From Endotrypanum monterogeii (taxonomy: Eukaryota; Euglenozoa; Kinetoplastea; Trypanosomatida; Trypanosomatidae), in contig CM007340.1 of the NCBI GenBank assembly GCA_000333855.2, forward strand, positions 637,202 through 701,201: a DNA stretch of 64,000 nt, read 5' to 3'. Numbering within the stretch: position 1 is the first letter of the stretch; each line of letters starts with the position of its first letter. The position numbers and the translations under genes are program-made. Positions 50,952 to 60,636 of the stretch are shown here, one piece after another. The notes under the pieces are model-generated. The model did no database searches and was not told the DNA's origin. It saw only the letters and a list, made by a program, of their open reading frames with translations.

Positions 50952-51668
50952 TCTTAATACTTTAGATATAGAATCAACAGTACTGTCGGTATGATGGATT
51001 CCTCAGTGAATGCACAATAATATTACACGGCGGAGACTATCGCTGTCTCCCGGGTTTGTTATAGGTGGAGACAAGGGGCGATGGGGAGAATGTGGCGTGC
51101 ATTAGAGGTCGACGTGTGAAGAGATGTTTACCGAGTGGATTTATAATATATATGAGAGGAGGAGAACAAAAAATGCAGAGAGTAGAAAACATAAATATGC
51201 TGGTCCTATTACAAGGTGATGACATGGATGGGCAAGACCAAACAGCGAGGGAGGTGTCTCAGAGTATGAGCAAATGATCGGTAGACAATCAAAAAAATAT
51301 GCGCACCGTGCGGCATCAACAAGGAATTAATCAGCTGAGAGATCGTTGATGGACGAGGAACGCAGTTGACATATGATGTTGCCTATTGAAGCCTTGTAGC
51401 CACGATCCTACTATGCTGTATAGATCAAGTCCCTAAGACCGCTTCACCCCAGAAAGCCTGTTAGGACTATTCTTCACTGTCCTTCCCCAGACATACAGTG
51501 TGGGGCCCGTCAGGTATGTCTTCTGCTCTTGATATCGACTTGAATCTTTTTTATTATGCAGCATGTAGATATGTCTGTGGAAAAAAGTGTGCTGTTAGAA
51601 ACAGCACCAAGGAACCCGACTACTATCAGCGACCTTTCAGGATGCCACCACCACCTCCCTCCACAAAC
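50952..51668. other. Intergenic region, no gene
   Basis: AT-rich spacer upstream of amidohydrolase copy 3 and downstream of the PPR gene. No repeat or gene recognised. Confidence 0.65.
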
Positions 51669-54600
51669 TCATCGGGGAGAGCGCGGCCGCCGGCGTTTGT
51701 TCCGCTGCAACCCTTTTTTGGACTCTCGCTCCTCAGTGGCTCGCGCCTCCTCCGCCTCCCACCGCTGCAGCTGTGCCTGAGTAGCGGGTGTCTTCTTGTT
51801 GCGCCGGTACCAATCCCGCACACTGGAGGCAAGAGAGTCGTGATGATCGCCCGGCGAGCGGCCAAAGCGTAGAGGTGGCGCCTCCGGCGCCTCAAGCGTA
51901 CCATGACGGTACATCTCTCGCCACTTCTCCAGGTAGTCGTACTTTGACTTGCGTGTGGTTCCCTGACTGGACAGATCTACCAAGTTCTCTTCCTTGTTCT
52001 GGAGTACCGTAACAAGCGCCTTCGTGTTGCTCGCCGCTTCATTGCTTACCTGAGAGTAGAAAGTGTTGTCCGACTCCAGTGCAATCTCTGCATCACTCTT
52101 GTACGGTGCCAGCGAGTCCCGCTGCTCCCCTTGCCATACAAACTCAGCCGAGGGAGGCACTGCGTGTTCCATCTCACTTGCAGGCTTCTTTTTACCGTCG
52201 TCGTATCGATGATGTGGGTATCGCCGCCAATCCGCCAGCTCTCCGGGGCCGGTGGCTTCACTCTCTTCGATGTCTAGCTGATCCCCAGCCACGCGCACTG
52301 CCTTGCCCATCTCCGAGAACTCCGGCACTGCTGCCTTGCCATCCAAGATGGCCTGATATTCCTTCTTCACTATCGCGCGCTCACGCCAGAGTCGAACGCC
52401 CCAACCCTGTGGTCCACCCCCACTCTTTGGGTAAGAGAGTTCTCCACCATCAAGTGCCCACAAGCTGCCCGCCATCTCTCCTTCCTGCTGCCGTAACTTT
52501 GGCAGCAACCTTTGCTTGCCGGGCGCTGGGAGATCTGCAGGGGTTTTAAATGCGGAGTCGATCCCTAACAGCGCGAGTGCAGCATTCTTTTCCTCAAATG
52601 TCTCGCCCTTTGGTGTACCATCAGTGTTCTCCTCAGCAAACAGCTCATGCTTGCTCACCGTCGTCTTTTTCCAGTTTTCCCACCACGCAAGCGTTGTGTC
52701 AGCTGGAATGGGTAGAGGATGAGCTACAACTGGAGCTTCTGTTTCCGTTGGGACCACTGCCGCCTCTGGCGAAGGCTGCAGAGAAAACCCTTCCCCCTCC
52801 TGCTTCCGTGCCAGGTATTCCTCACGGGCCTGCATAATACGACGGGCTCGTCTCTTCATGTCACGCTTATACCCTGCAGCATTATTCACGCGAACTATCT
52901 TCTTCAGGAGCGACGCACGCACTGGAATCCTAGCATTTTCCATGGCTTCGAGATAGTGCAATGCTCGCGCGGCGCCGCCCTCTTCGCCAGAGGAGAGATG
53001 CATAAAAATGAGGCACTCGTAGGTTCGTCTACTTGGCACCAAATCTTCCTGCAGAACCATCTGCTGGAACAGTTTTTCCGCTTCGTCGATGCGCTGCTGA
53101 TGGGCAAGTAAGGCAATGTAGCACTCATAGCTGTATACATCCTTCTTGAGGTGCCATTCATCGAACGTATCGACCCAAATTTTGTTTGCCTGCTCCTCAA
53201 ACTTACCAATTGCATTCGTGTTTTCCGGTAAGTGTTCCATGCTTAGAATGGTGGTCTGGCAACAAAGACGTAACAACGCATTGACGAAGGGCAGCTGCAT
53301 TTCCCACCCACGCCGCACAACCAGTTCGTATATACCAAAGCAGGTGTTCATGTGATCAAGCCACATTGCGTAAATGTCTTTGTTCTGCTCCTTCATCTGT
53401 TCGTATTCAGCACGGATAAGATGCTGCACATGCGCCTGGACAGCCCAAGAAAGATGAAGAATACTCGCGGGGATACGGTCATCGCGCATTTTCGCCAGGT
53501 GTCGCTCCACCGCGTCGACATCGCCGACAACCTGTGCCGCGCGGATCAAGTTCAAGAACGTGGTCGCGTTCCAGGGTATGCCCATGAGCTCCATCTTTTG
53601 TGCCAGCTCTTCGCAGCGGAGTCGCATTTCTGGAAGAGGGCTCTGACTCAAAGAAAACATGAGCGCGTCATAGTGTGGACGGGCAGCGATGAAGCCGTAA
53701 ACGTTTTCCATTTGGTCAAATAGCTGCACCGACTCCGCTAGAGAGTTCATTTGTGATGTGTCTTTGCTCAGTGCACGCAGCTGTAGGGCAAACGTAACCT
53801 CGTTCGGCTCAATATTCGCATACATTTTCATATTATCGACAATTTGCGCCACAGCAGAATAGTCGCGTGCGTTGTGGAACGAGCGCATGAGTTCATGCCA
53901 GTTACCGATTCGGGGAGTGATGCCACGTTGTTTCATTTCTTCGATGAGCGCCATGGAATCATTCACCTTTCCCTGCGAAGACGAGTGCTTCATTAGCGCC
54001 TTGTACATCTCCGCATTCGGCCCAAGACCCACCTCAGCAGCAAAGTTGAAAATAGCGCGTGCCGCTTCGTAATAGTGCTGCCTAGAGAGAGCAGAGAGCA
54101 CGACCACTAAGCCCTCCTCGCTAAAGTCTAGGCCTGTAGCCCCTATTATCACACTGAGCTCCTTGCTGGCGTTTGCACGCTCCGACCCATCATCAAGATA
54201 TGCTATTGGGATGTTTGTCTGTTCCGAGAAATGCTCTACCGCCATCACTGGCCGCGACTCGGCCTCCGGTTTACTACTCAAATCGTTGAGATCAGCCTCC
54301 AGGGCGTCGTACTTCGACGAGGACGGCAACAGCGGCACTTCCTCTGTTGCAGCTAAAACAGCTGGATATGTGCTCGAGTGATGGCCAGATTTGGGCGCGG
54401 TTGACGGTGGTGAGCTCACAAGTCGCTCCCCAAACTCCAGCAACTCTTGCATAGCTTTCTCGTTCTTCTCTACCGAGGAAACAATATCATCACCCTCCTC
54501 CTCGGCTGGAAATTGCCAGGCATAGGCCCATCGCTCGATAGTGTCATCCCATTTTCCCTGTACAGGAGGTCGGTAGTCCGCGGGGAGGGTTCCCTTCCTA

Positions 54601-54728
54601 TACAAGTCGATCTCCATCTCCTTGGCGCTGGGGCCCATCGCCACGACCCCCTTTAGCGCCACCTGTTTCAGCGCCTGCGCGTAGGGAGACAGCGCCTTTG
54701 AGTGCCGCGTGCATGACAGCCGCCACAT
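51669..54728 (-). CDS. Large pentatricopeptide-repeat (PPR) protein, probably mitochondrial
   Basis: 1019 residues from the ATG at 54728 (MWRLSCTRHSKALSPYAQAL). The first 30 residues are basic and free of acidic residues, as in a mitochondrial presequence. PPR-type helical hairpins run from about residue 195 to 640; clear examples are YKALMKHSSSQGKVNDSMAL with IEEMKQRGITP, ALIKE/LFDQMENVYG, FLNLIRAAQVVGDVDAVERH and CYIALLAHQQRIDEAEKLFQ with QMVLQEDLVPSRR. The C-terminal third is charged and rich in Trp, Glu, Lys and Arg (for example SLWALDGGELSYPKSGGGPQ), ending in a basic KRRRPRSPR tail. Kinetoplastid PPR proteins bind kinetoplast RNAs or are structural parts or assembly factors of the mitoribosome; I cannot tell which this is. 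No endonuclease (SMR) domain is seen. Confidence 0.85.
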   Translation of the reverse strand: MWRLSCTRHSKALSPYAQALKQVALKGVVAMGPSAKEMEIDLYRKGTLPADYRPPVQGKWDDTIERWAYAWQFPAEEEGDDIVSSVEKNEKAMQELLEFGERLVSSPPSTAPKSGHHSSTYPAVLAATEEVPLLPSSSKYDALEADLNDLSSKPEAESRPVMAVEHFSEQTNIPIAYLDDGSERANASKELSVIIGATGLDFSEEGLVVVLSALSRQHYYEAARAIFNFAAEVGLGPNAEMYKALMKHSSSQGKVNDSMALIEEMKQRGITPRIGNWHELMRSFHNARDYSAVAQIVDNMKMYANIEPNEVTFALQLRALSKDTSQMNSLAESVQLFDQMENVYGFIAARPHYDALMFSLSQSPLPEMRLRCEELAQKMELMGIPWNATTFLNLIRAAQVVGDVDAVERHLAKMRDDRIPASILHLSWAVQAHVQHLIRAEYEQMKEQNKDIYAMWLDHMNTCFGIYELVVRRGWEMQLPFVNALLRLCCQTTILSMEHLPENTNAIGKFEEQANKIWVDTFDEWHLKKDVYSYECYIALLAHQQRIDEAEKLFQQMVLQEDLVPSRRTYECLIFMHLSSGEEGGAARALHYLEAMENARIPVRASLLKKIVRVNNAAGYKRDMKRRARRIMQAREEYLARKQEGEGFSLQPSPEAAVVPTETEAPVVAHPLPIPADTTLAWWENWKKTTVSKHELFAEENTDGTPKGETFEEKNAALALLGIDSAFKTPADLPAPGKQRLLPKLRQQEGEMAGSLWALDGGELSYPKSGGGPQGWGVRLWRERAIVKKEYQAILDGKAAVPEFSEMGKAVRVAGDQLDIEESEATGPGELADWRRYPHHRYDDGKKKPASEMEHAVPPSAEFVWQGEQRDSLAPYKSDAEIALESDNTFYSQVSNEAASNTKALVTVLQNKEENLVDLSSQGTTRKSKYDYLEKWREMYRHGTLEAPEAPPLRFGRSPGDHHDSLASSVRDWYRRNKKTPATQAQLQRWEAEEARATEERESKKGLQRNKRRRPRSPR

Positions 54729-55252
54729 GTGCGATGTTAATCACTACGCCTTTCTGATGTCTTTCGTACTGCCTTGCTGTACCCCCTTCCTCTTCCAAGA
54801 AAAAGTGTGTAACGTGAGTATGATTCAAGATCCACAAACATAGCACCAGTGAGCAAGTGGTATTGCAGGTAACAAAGCAGCAACGTCGCCCGTCAGAGGA
54901 ATTATGTAATCACAAATTTAGTGTTGCCGAAGATATGGGGAAGAGAGAGATACGAGGTGTGAAGTAGTGACACGTACCCTCAAAGAGGGCCTACAGGTAG
55001 TGGATTCCCCTCAGCAAGTTGATCGATGGCACTTGGGTATGGGACTTTTCAGTCGCTAGGAGAGCAGCTTCATATGCTGTACCCCTTGCCAGCTGTTGGC
55101 GAGCAGCTGTGTGCGCAAAGCGCCGAGGGGTGACGAGTAGCATCCACAAAAAAGAGCATCAGAGAGGTGGGGCTACCAGTAGTGGCTATATTATTATGCT
55201 TTTCTTCATTCATTAGTGTAGGTTTCCGCTTGCAACAGCAACTCCGGTCAAG
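54729..55252. other. Intergenic region, no gene
   Basis: No repeat, RNA gene or convincing frame recognised. It should hold the 5' UTR of the PPR gene and the 3' UTR of the PKR1-like gene. Confidence 0.6.
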
Positions 55253-55612
55253 CTAATCGCTTTTTTGTTTGCTCTCTTTTTGCACTTCTTCACGGAGCTG
55301 CTGAGATGCAAAGTCCAAACCTGAGCTGAAGATAATCTTCATGAGCCAATTCGTCGATAAAGTCAGGCCCATCGCAAGGACGCCGAAGGCCCAGACGTGA
55401 ATATTTTTAGGCATCGCGAACACAAATGTCAACCAGACTCCGAAAAGAGCCAGCATGATTGAATTGAAGCTGATCCACACGATTGGCGAGAGCGAGGAAC
55501 CTGGCGTCAGAATATGGTTAATCATACGCGCAAGTAGCGGTAGGTTCTCTTCTTCATCTGGCACGGGCACACATCCCTTGACATCTGTCTTGTCTTCCGC
55601 GGCTCTGGGCAT
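55253..55612 (-). CDS. PKR1-like ER membrane protein (V-ATPase assembly factor family)
   Basis: 119 residues from the ATG at 55612 (MPRAAEDKTDVKGCVPVPDE). A hydrophilic acidic N-terminus is followed by the Pkr1 signature, an amphipathic LLARMINHILTPGSSLSPIV and two hydrophobic helices at about residues 44-66 and 71-92 separated by a short MPKNIHVWA turn. A Lys/Glu/Gln-rich C-terminal tail (REEVQKESKQKSD) faces the cytosol. Yeast Pkr1 is an ER protein needed to assemble the Vo sector of the V-ATPase; its length (122) and topology match. Kinetoplastids need V-ATPase for acidocalcisomes and the endolysosomal system. The gene directly upstream in the unit is WDR7-like, another V-ATPase-linked family. 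The assignment rests on pattern and topology. Confidence 0.78.
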   Translation of the reverse strand: MPRAAEDKTDVKGCVPVPDEEENLPLLARMINHILTPGSSLSPIVWISFNSIMLALFGVWLTFVFAMPKNIHVWAFGVLAMGLTLSTNWLMKIIFSSGLDFASQQLREEVQKESKQKSD

Positions 55613-56086
55613 GCTTGACTTCCTTGGTCAAGTGTGTATCTGTGTGCCTTTGTGTAGAGGCGAAGGGAAAATACTCGACGATCCACGCTTGGAGCTCTTA
55701 TCCCAAAAAAACGGAAGCTAGCTATCAGTGAAGACATGAGGAAAGAAAAAAGAACCGAAGATTTGAGTACCTATGGATCCCAGATGGCGTCTGTGCATGA
55801 AAGATAAGATAAACCGATATACTTTTTTCCTCCCTGCGAACGTAGTGCGCGCTATCCTCTCTTCTCTATGGCCCATGGACAACACCTAGACGTGACATCC
55901 ATGACCCCCGACTATCCTCTTGTGATACGCTCAGGGCACGTGTACCAGTAGTATATGGAACTTTTCATGGTTGCTTCTCCCTCTTCATCCACTTGATTTC
56001 AAGTCGTTTGTGTTCATTTCTTTCCCTGCACCCCAGCCTCCATCACTATTCTATAGAGCGCAGGCTGAAAAAGAGGTGCTATGACT
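55613..56086. other. Intergenic region, no gene
   Basis: No gene or repeat recognised; it presumably holds UTRs of the two neighbours. Confidence 0.6.
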
Positions 56087-59000
56087 TCACGGCAGCGACA
56101 CTAGGACCTTGCCGTGCCAAGGAGAGGAGAACTCGACACACTGCGGGGAGAGCCAGTTCAGCTGGAAGAGCTTGATGAGCAGCGACATGCTTTCAGGACC
56201 CAAATCAGTGGACGGAAGCTTCATCGAAGTTACCAGCGTGAAACTCGTGGCACCGCCTCCATGAAAAAAGGTGGCAAAGGCCGATAACTGGTTTGGCGAT
56301 CGCCACACCTTTATCTCGTCCAACGCCTCCGATACAGTAGCGATATCGAGGGTTGAAATATTGCCGCTATACGCAACACCCCAAACCGGAGTCGAATGAG
56401 CCGCAAAAGAAGTCAAAATCGAAGCTGACTCCATGCTGTACACCATTACCCTGCCGTCTTTTCGACCGACTGCTAGGTGCCGCAGACATTGCTGCAAAGA
56501 TACGTTGGGCAAATACATATTGGCGACACGTAGCAACTGAGTGACAGCTGCATGGTAAATTGAAGCCATATCCTTTTTTGAGGAAGATAGCTTCACCAGA
56601 CCGCTGACGAAGATGTCGGCGATAGTGCTAAAGACAGTATACGCCTCGTATGGGAAGTTCTTCACGAAATGGGCAAGAAAGACGATTATGTACGGTTGGT
56701 ACGCCACGTTAAGGTGAAAGTCTTCCACGATATAGTTGCACAGAAGTGCTTGCGGGTCCTGCCCCACCAGTCGCTGCAACGCCTCCAGTGTCACCTGACT
56801 GCTTTCCCCTCTTTTCACATCGAATGCTCTCTTCAAAAGAGCCTTTACGAAAGAGTTTAAGAGAGTTTTCTCATCCAAGAGAGATAAAATGGTGTAGCTC
56901 TCGACTAAACCGAGGAGGTCAGGAGAGCAGTTCGACAAACTTTCATCGTCCTCAAGCGCCGCCGTGACGATACGCTGAAGCTCTACCAGTTGACTACGTA
57001 GCGAGCTGTAAAGCGCACTGTCCGATCGAAGATTGTAGTCCCTGCGCTGGGAGGCTGAGCTCAACACAGCAAAAAGGGTCGCCAGTGAGTTGTCATGTGT
57101 AAGCGGTTGCGTGCCGATTACTTCACCGCCGAGTGTTAGACGCGAGAGTGCGCTCAACCCTCGCGACTGCAGTAACTTCACGACATCGGCGAGCCTGGAC
57201 AAGGGCATCTTGGCCACCAGGATCTGGAGTGCTTGACGGATTGCCGTCGGTGTTGATCGTTGCAAAGTGAAAAAGCGAGAGAAAAAACACTGCAATCCGT
57301 CAATGACTCGACCTAAATCTGGCGCCACGCTGGAAGCCAACTTCTCACCGAGCGGCTCGATAAGGGAGTAGATTTCAGCGGCACAGTGGCCGTCCGTGGT
57401 GTGGCCTAACAGTCCGCAAAGAAGGACGATCGCAGACCAAACACTCTCGTGTGTCGTCACCCCAGCCACTACTAAGCCCAAGTCACCAAGCGCCACCAAA
57501 AGATCATCCACTCTGGGGAAAGAGGGGAGACACGGCTCGCCAAGATACCGTAAAAGAAGCCCTAGCGCAAGACTATATCCTGGGGTCAAACCTCGCAATG
57601 ATTCCTGCGCTGAATACAAACCGTTGACGAGAGAGTCCACATTGATGCGGATCGCGTAATACACTCGTCCTGCAAAACGAAACCTGACCGTACATATCGG
57701 GGATGCCCAGTGAGGCTCAAGGATGTTCACCAGCCGCCGATTAAGTTGCTCCTGCGGCGATCGCAAGACCCGCTCAAGCAGACAAGTTGGAATATGCCAG
57801 AGATTCGCTACATCCCCTGACGACAAAAGCACAAACTCCAGCTCCCGGTCAAAAAAGCAGGCGGTAAGCGGTTTCGATGGGGAACACATTATCCTCGATA
57901 CAGAAGCATTCGTTTCCATATGGAAGCATAAAGTGCCCATTTCCGTAGAAATGCTAACAAACGACGTTTCGTCTGCTTCATTCATTCGAGGCAGTGTCAG
58001 TAGACGATCGACAGCACCACAATGTACACCATGAATGCTTGCACGCATTTCCTTGCCATGGAACACGCGTATGTCTCCATCCTTGAAGCCTAGGACACAG
58101 TAATAGCCGCCTGCGCCGCCCTCAAACGCCAGACAGCTTGTGACGTCATAGGGGTGCTCCTCGACGGCCAGCAGCACCGTGCCCTGACTATTATACAACG
58201 ACAGACGACACTCGCCCGTGCTGAATAAACACAAAACACCGTGGCTACCATGAATCGAAATCACCTCAACCAGCAACACAGACTCCATATCAGCGGGGTG
58301 GTTCAGAGGTTCGCCCACTTTGATTTCCTCATACTTCTCTTCGCCTGCTTTGCATTGAAGCAGTGCAATGCTACAGTCGTGGGACGTGGCGGTAGGCCAG
58401 CACAGGAACACGCCCGTTTCCACAGTACCCATCAGACACGCCAGATGGCTTGGCAGTGCCTCTTGATGAGCTACTATTATTTCATCTATGCCTAGAAAAC
58501 CCTTCCTCATGACCACGTCATACATGAGGCATCGAGAGTCGGAGCGCAGAACGAACAATCGAGCACCCCTTGCAGTCGTTTTCCAAAATGCAAGAATGAA
58601 GTCGATCGTCAGCTCATTCTTCAGCACTGCTGTGGAAACAAGAGAATGGCCCTCCCATGCGGTCACGGAGACTGCATCCAGGTAAACTACAGCCAACAGG
58701 CTAACATCACTGCACCTGTGTGCATATATATTCGGAATACATCGTCCTGTGTCCCAATTATCGTCCCATTTCTCTGGAAAAAGCGAAATTGTTTCCCTTT
58801 GAAGGATTTCATCAGCGCCTCCGTACAGCACTGTCAAGTCTCTGATTCCCTCGTGAGCTAAAAAAAAGCACCCATTCAGAGTTTGCGAAACAGCCACAGA
58901 CGCAACTGCTTCCACTTCGGGATCTTTCCTAAAACAAGTAACATCTTGTGACTCTGCCGCAATGGAAACGACAGTAACTGTGTCCGTCGAAATGCATACA

Positions 59001-59506
59001 CACTGCTTCGAATCGCCACGAATACACCAGTGAACTCCACTTCTCTCCTGCACGCGGGTCGTCTTTCCTTTTACCGAACATCGATCACTGGAGACAGAAA
59101 GGATTCCAAGATACCCAGCATTGCTTCCTATGAGCAGAACATCTCCAACGAACGCGACAAATTTCACATCTCCATCGACTGAAAATTGCAAGACTTCCTC
59201 TTCGGAGCATACGGCAGGCTGCACCGTATGTAACTCTGGAAAGTCCTTTACGCACTCATCGACTGCTACACTCAATACCTGATTCGTTCCAGAAGATCTA
59301 AAAAAGTATGTCCCGAGTAAAGTAAGCTTGTGATCTACTAATGTGTACAGAAAGCAGCACTGACCCTCTCGGACACACAAAAGATCATGTCCGTTAGCAG
59401 TAATGAACGATGACGACGTGGTGAGGATGTTGCTACCGGATTCCAGCGCTAGCTTCAAGTGAAAACCTTGCTTCTTCTTTTCGTGAAGAGAGAGGATAGT
59501 TTCCAT
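56087..59506 (-). CDS. Large WD40 protein, WDR7/rabconnectin-3 beta-like
   Basis: 1139 residues from the ATG at 59506 (METILSLHEKKKQGFHLKLA). Degenerate WD40 repeats fill about residues 1-560, with hits such as GDVLLIGSNAGYLGILSVSS, GYYCVLGFKDGDIRVFHGKE, VHCGAVDRLLTL and LEFVLLSSGDVANLWHIPT. A helical middle follows (about 600-1000). The C-terminus resumes WD40-like sequence at about 1015-1080 (LRHLAVGRKDGRVMVYSME, SFAAHSTPVWGVAYS, DEIKVWRS). N-terminal propellers, a helical linker and C-terminal WD repeats form the WDR7 layout. In animals and yeast, rabconnectin/RAVE complexes regulate V-ATPase assembly on endosomes. The family assignment is plausible rather than proven; COPI- or HPS-type beta-propeller scaffolds are alternatives. 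Base composition (about 50% GC by sample) is lower than in genes further left. Confidence 0.72.
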   Translation of the reverse strand: METILSLHEKKKQGFHLKLALESGSNILTTSSSFITANGHDLLCVREGQCCFLYTLVDHKLTLLGTYFFRSSGTNQVLSVAVDECVKDFPELHTVQPAVCSEEEVLQFSVDGDVKFVAFVGDVLLIGSNAGYLGILSVSSDRCSVKGKTTRVQERSGVHWCIRGDSKQCVCISTDTVTVVSIAAESQDVTCFRKDPEVEAVASVAVSQTLNGCFFLAHEGIRDLTVLYGGADEILQRETISLFPEKWDDNWDTGRCIPNIYAHRCSDVSLLAVVYLDAVSVTAWEGHSLVSTAVLKNELTIDFILAFWKTTARGARLFVLRSDSRCLMYDVVMRKGFLGIDEIIVAHQEALPSHLACLMGTVETGVFLCWPTATSHDCSIALLQCKAGEEKYEEIKVGEPLNHPADMESVLLVEVISIHGSHGVLCLFSTGECRLSLYNSQGTVLLAVEEHPYDVTSCLAFEGGAGGYYCVLGFKDGDIRVFHGKEMRASIHGVHCGAVDRLLTLPRMNEADETSFVSISTEMGTLCFHMETNASVSRIMCSPSKPLTACFFDRELEFVLLSSGDVANLWHIPTCLLERVLRSPQEQLNRRLVNILEPHWASPICTVRFRFAGRVYYAIRINVDSLVNGLYSAQESLRGLTPGYSLALGLLLRYLGEPCLPSFPRVDDLLVALGDLGLVVAGVTTHESVWSAIVLLCGLLGHTTDGHCAAEIYSLIEPLGEKLASSVAPDLGRVIDGLQCFFSRFFTLQRSTPTAIRQALQILVAKMPLSRLADVVKLLQSRGLSALSRLTLGGEVIGTQPLTHDNSLATLFAVLSSASQRRDYNLRSDSALYSSLRSQLVELQRIVTAALEDDESLSNCSPDLLGLVESYTILSLLDEKTLLNSFVKALLKRAFDVKRGESSQVTLEALQRLVGQDPQALLCNYIVEDFHLNVAYQPYIIVFLAHFVKNFPYEAYTVFSTIADIFVSGLVKLSSSKKDMASIYHAAVTQLLRVANMYLPNVSLQQCLRHLAVGRKDGRVMVYSMESASILTSFAAHSTPVWGVAYSGNISTLDIATVSEALDEIKVWRSPNQLSAFATFFHGGGATSFTLVTSMKLPSTDLGPESMSLLIKLFQLNWLSPQCVEFSSPWHGKVLVSLP

Positions 59507-60636
59507 GTCCCCAAAGACGACTTTCTATACATTCATGAAATGACGAAAAGCACAAGTAAGGCAGAACAAGAGAACAACTTACAGGAGACAGAAAAAAAGT
59601 ACACCATTGAAACTTCGCACAAAAAGATAGGTTTCAACATCACTGCACTTGACTTTTCCAGAAAATCCCACAAGAAGCGCAACATTGCAGGAGGCTTCCG
59701 TGCAAGTATCATCAAAATGATCGATCTTTTAATTCTTACCTGTAAATTCAAGCAGGAAACATCAAAGGTTAACGTGGCAAGGACTTGAAGAAAAACAAGA
59801 CGAAAATACACAGGTTAAGTCCCTACCATGCCTGCCTATCTCGTCTGCATCTCTCCTCAGAGACTCATTTGAGATTCCACTGTGCGAAAATTTATTCTTC
59901 ACACCATCGAGAAGGTATATTTGATACATATTTAAACACAGAAAAACACTATGCAAGTTTTCATGAGGACTCCTTACACTTACTTTGCTCATTCAACGAG
60001 CCGGATACCTATTTGACAGCTTTTGTGCTGTGAAAGCACCTCGCATCCCTTCTCCATTTTTTGAGAAACATGTTCACACCACCCGCGTTTCCTTTTCAAT
60101 GCAAAACAGAACGAAAGAAAAAAACCCTGATTTTAGAAAACAACGCTCAACACCTCTCCTAGCTTCGGAGTTGGTTAGGGCAGTAACTTGCCAATCGCTT
60201 CCTAGCACATCAGCCCATGCTAGCGTGAGCCGATAGTGCTATCCTCCCTAGTGTCAGGTAAACGTGAGCTGCACCTGAACACGTGAAGACAATCAAAGAA
60301 TCCTCCACCTTCGAAAATATAGGTTTCGGTCGCTGCTCAACAAAGAAAAAAAAAACCTTTTTTTTCCTGAACGTGACGATAACTAGCTGAAGAAATGGAA
60401 GTCACGAGGGGTGAGGAAGCTTCTGCCATAGAGGTCAATAAGCCTTCTTATCTCTCTCTCTACACACTACCATTTTTTCTTTTTCGAAGTCCTTTCTACG
60501 AGAAATGCCTGTTACAAGCTTTAGTCGGTCTTGCATCGGACACGAGAATCACACGAAAACTCAGTCTTATCTGCTTAGCATATGTGTCTGAGTGATAAAC
60601 ACATCAGTCTCTGTTTACCGTTATCCTGTCTAAGCA
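59507..60636. other. AT-richer intergenic region, no gene
   Basis: Short minus- and plus-strand frames match nothing. An A/T-run region lies near 60344-60367. Composition is clearly less GC-rich than spacers on the left. Confidence 0.6.
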
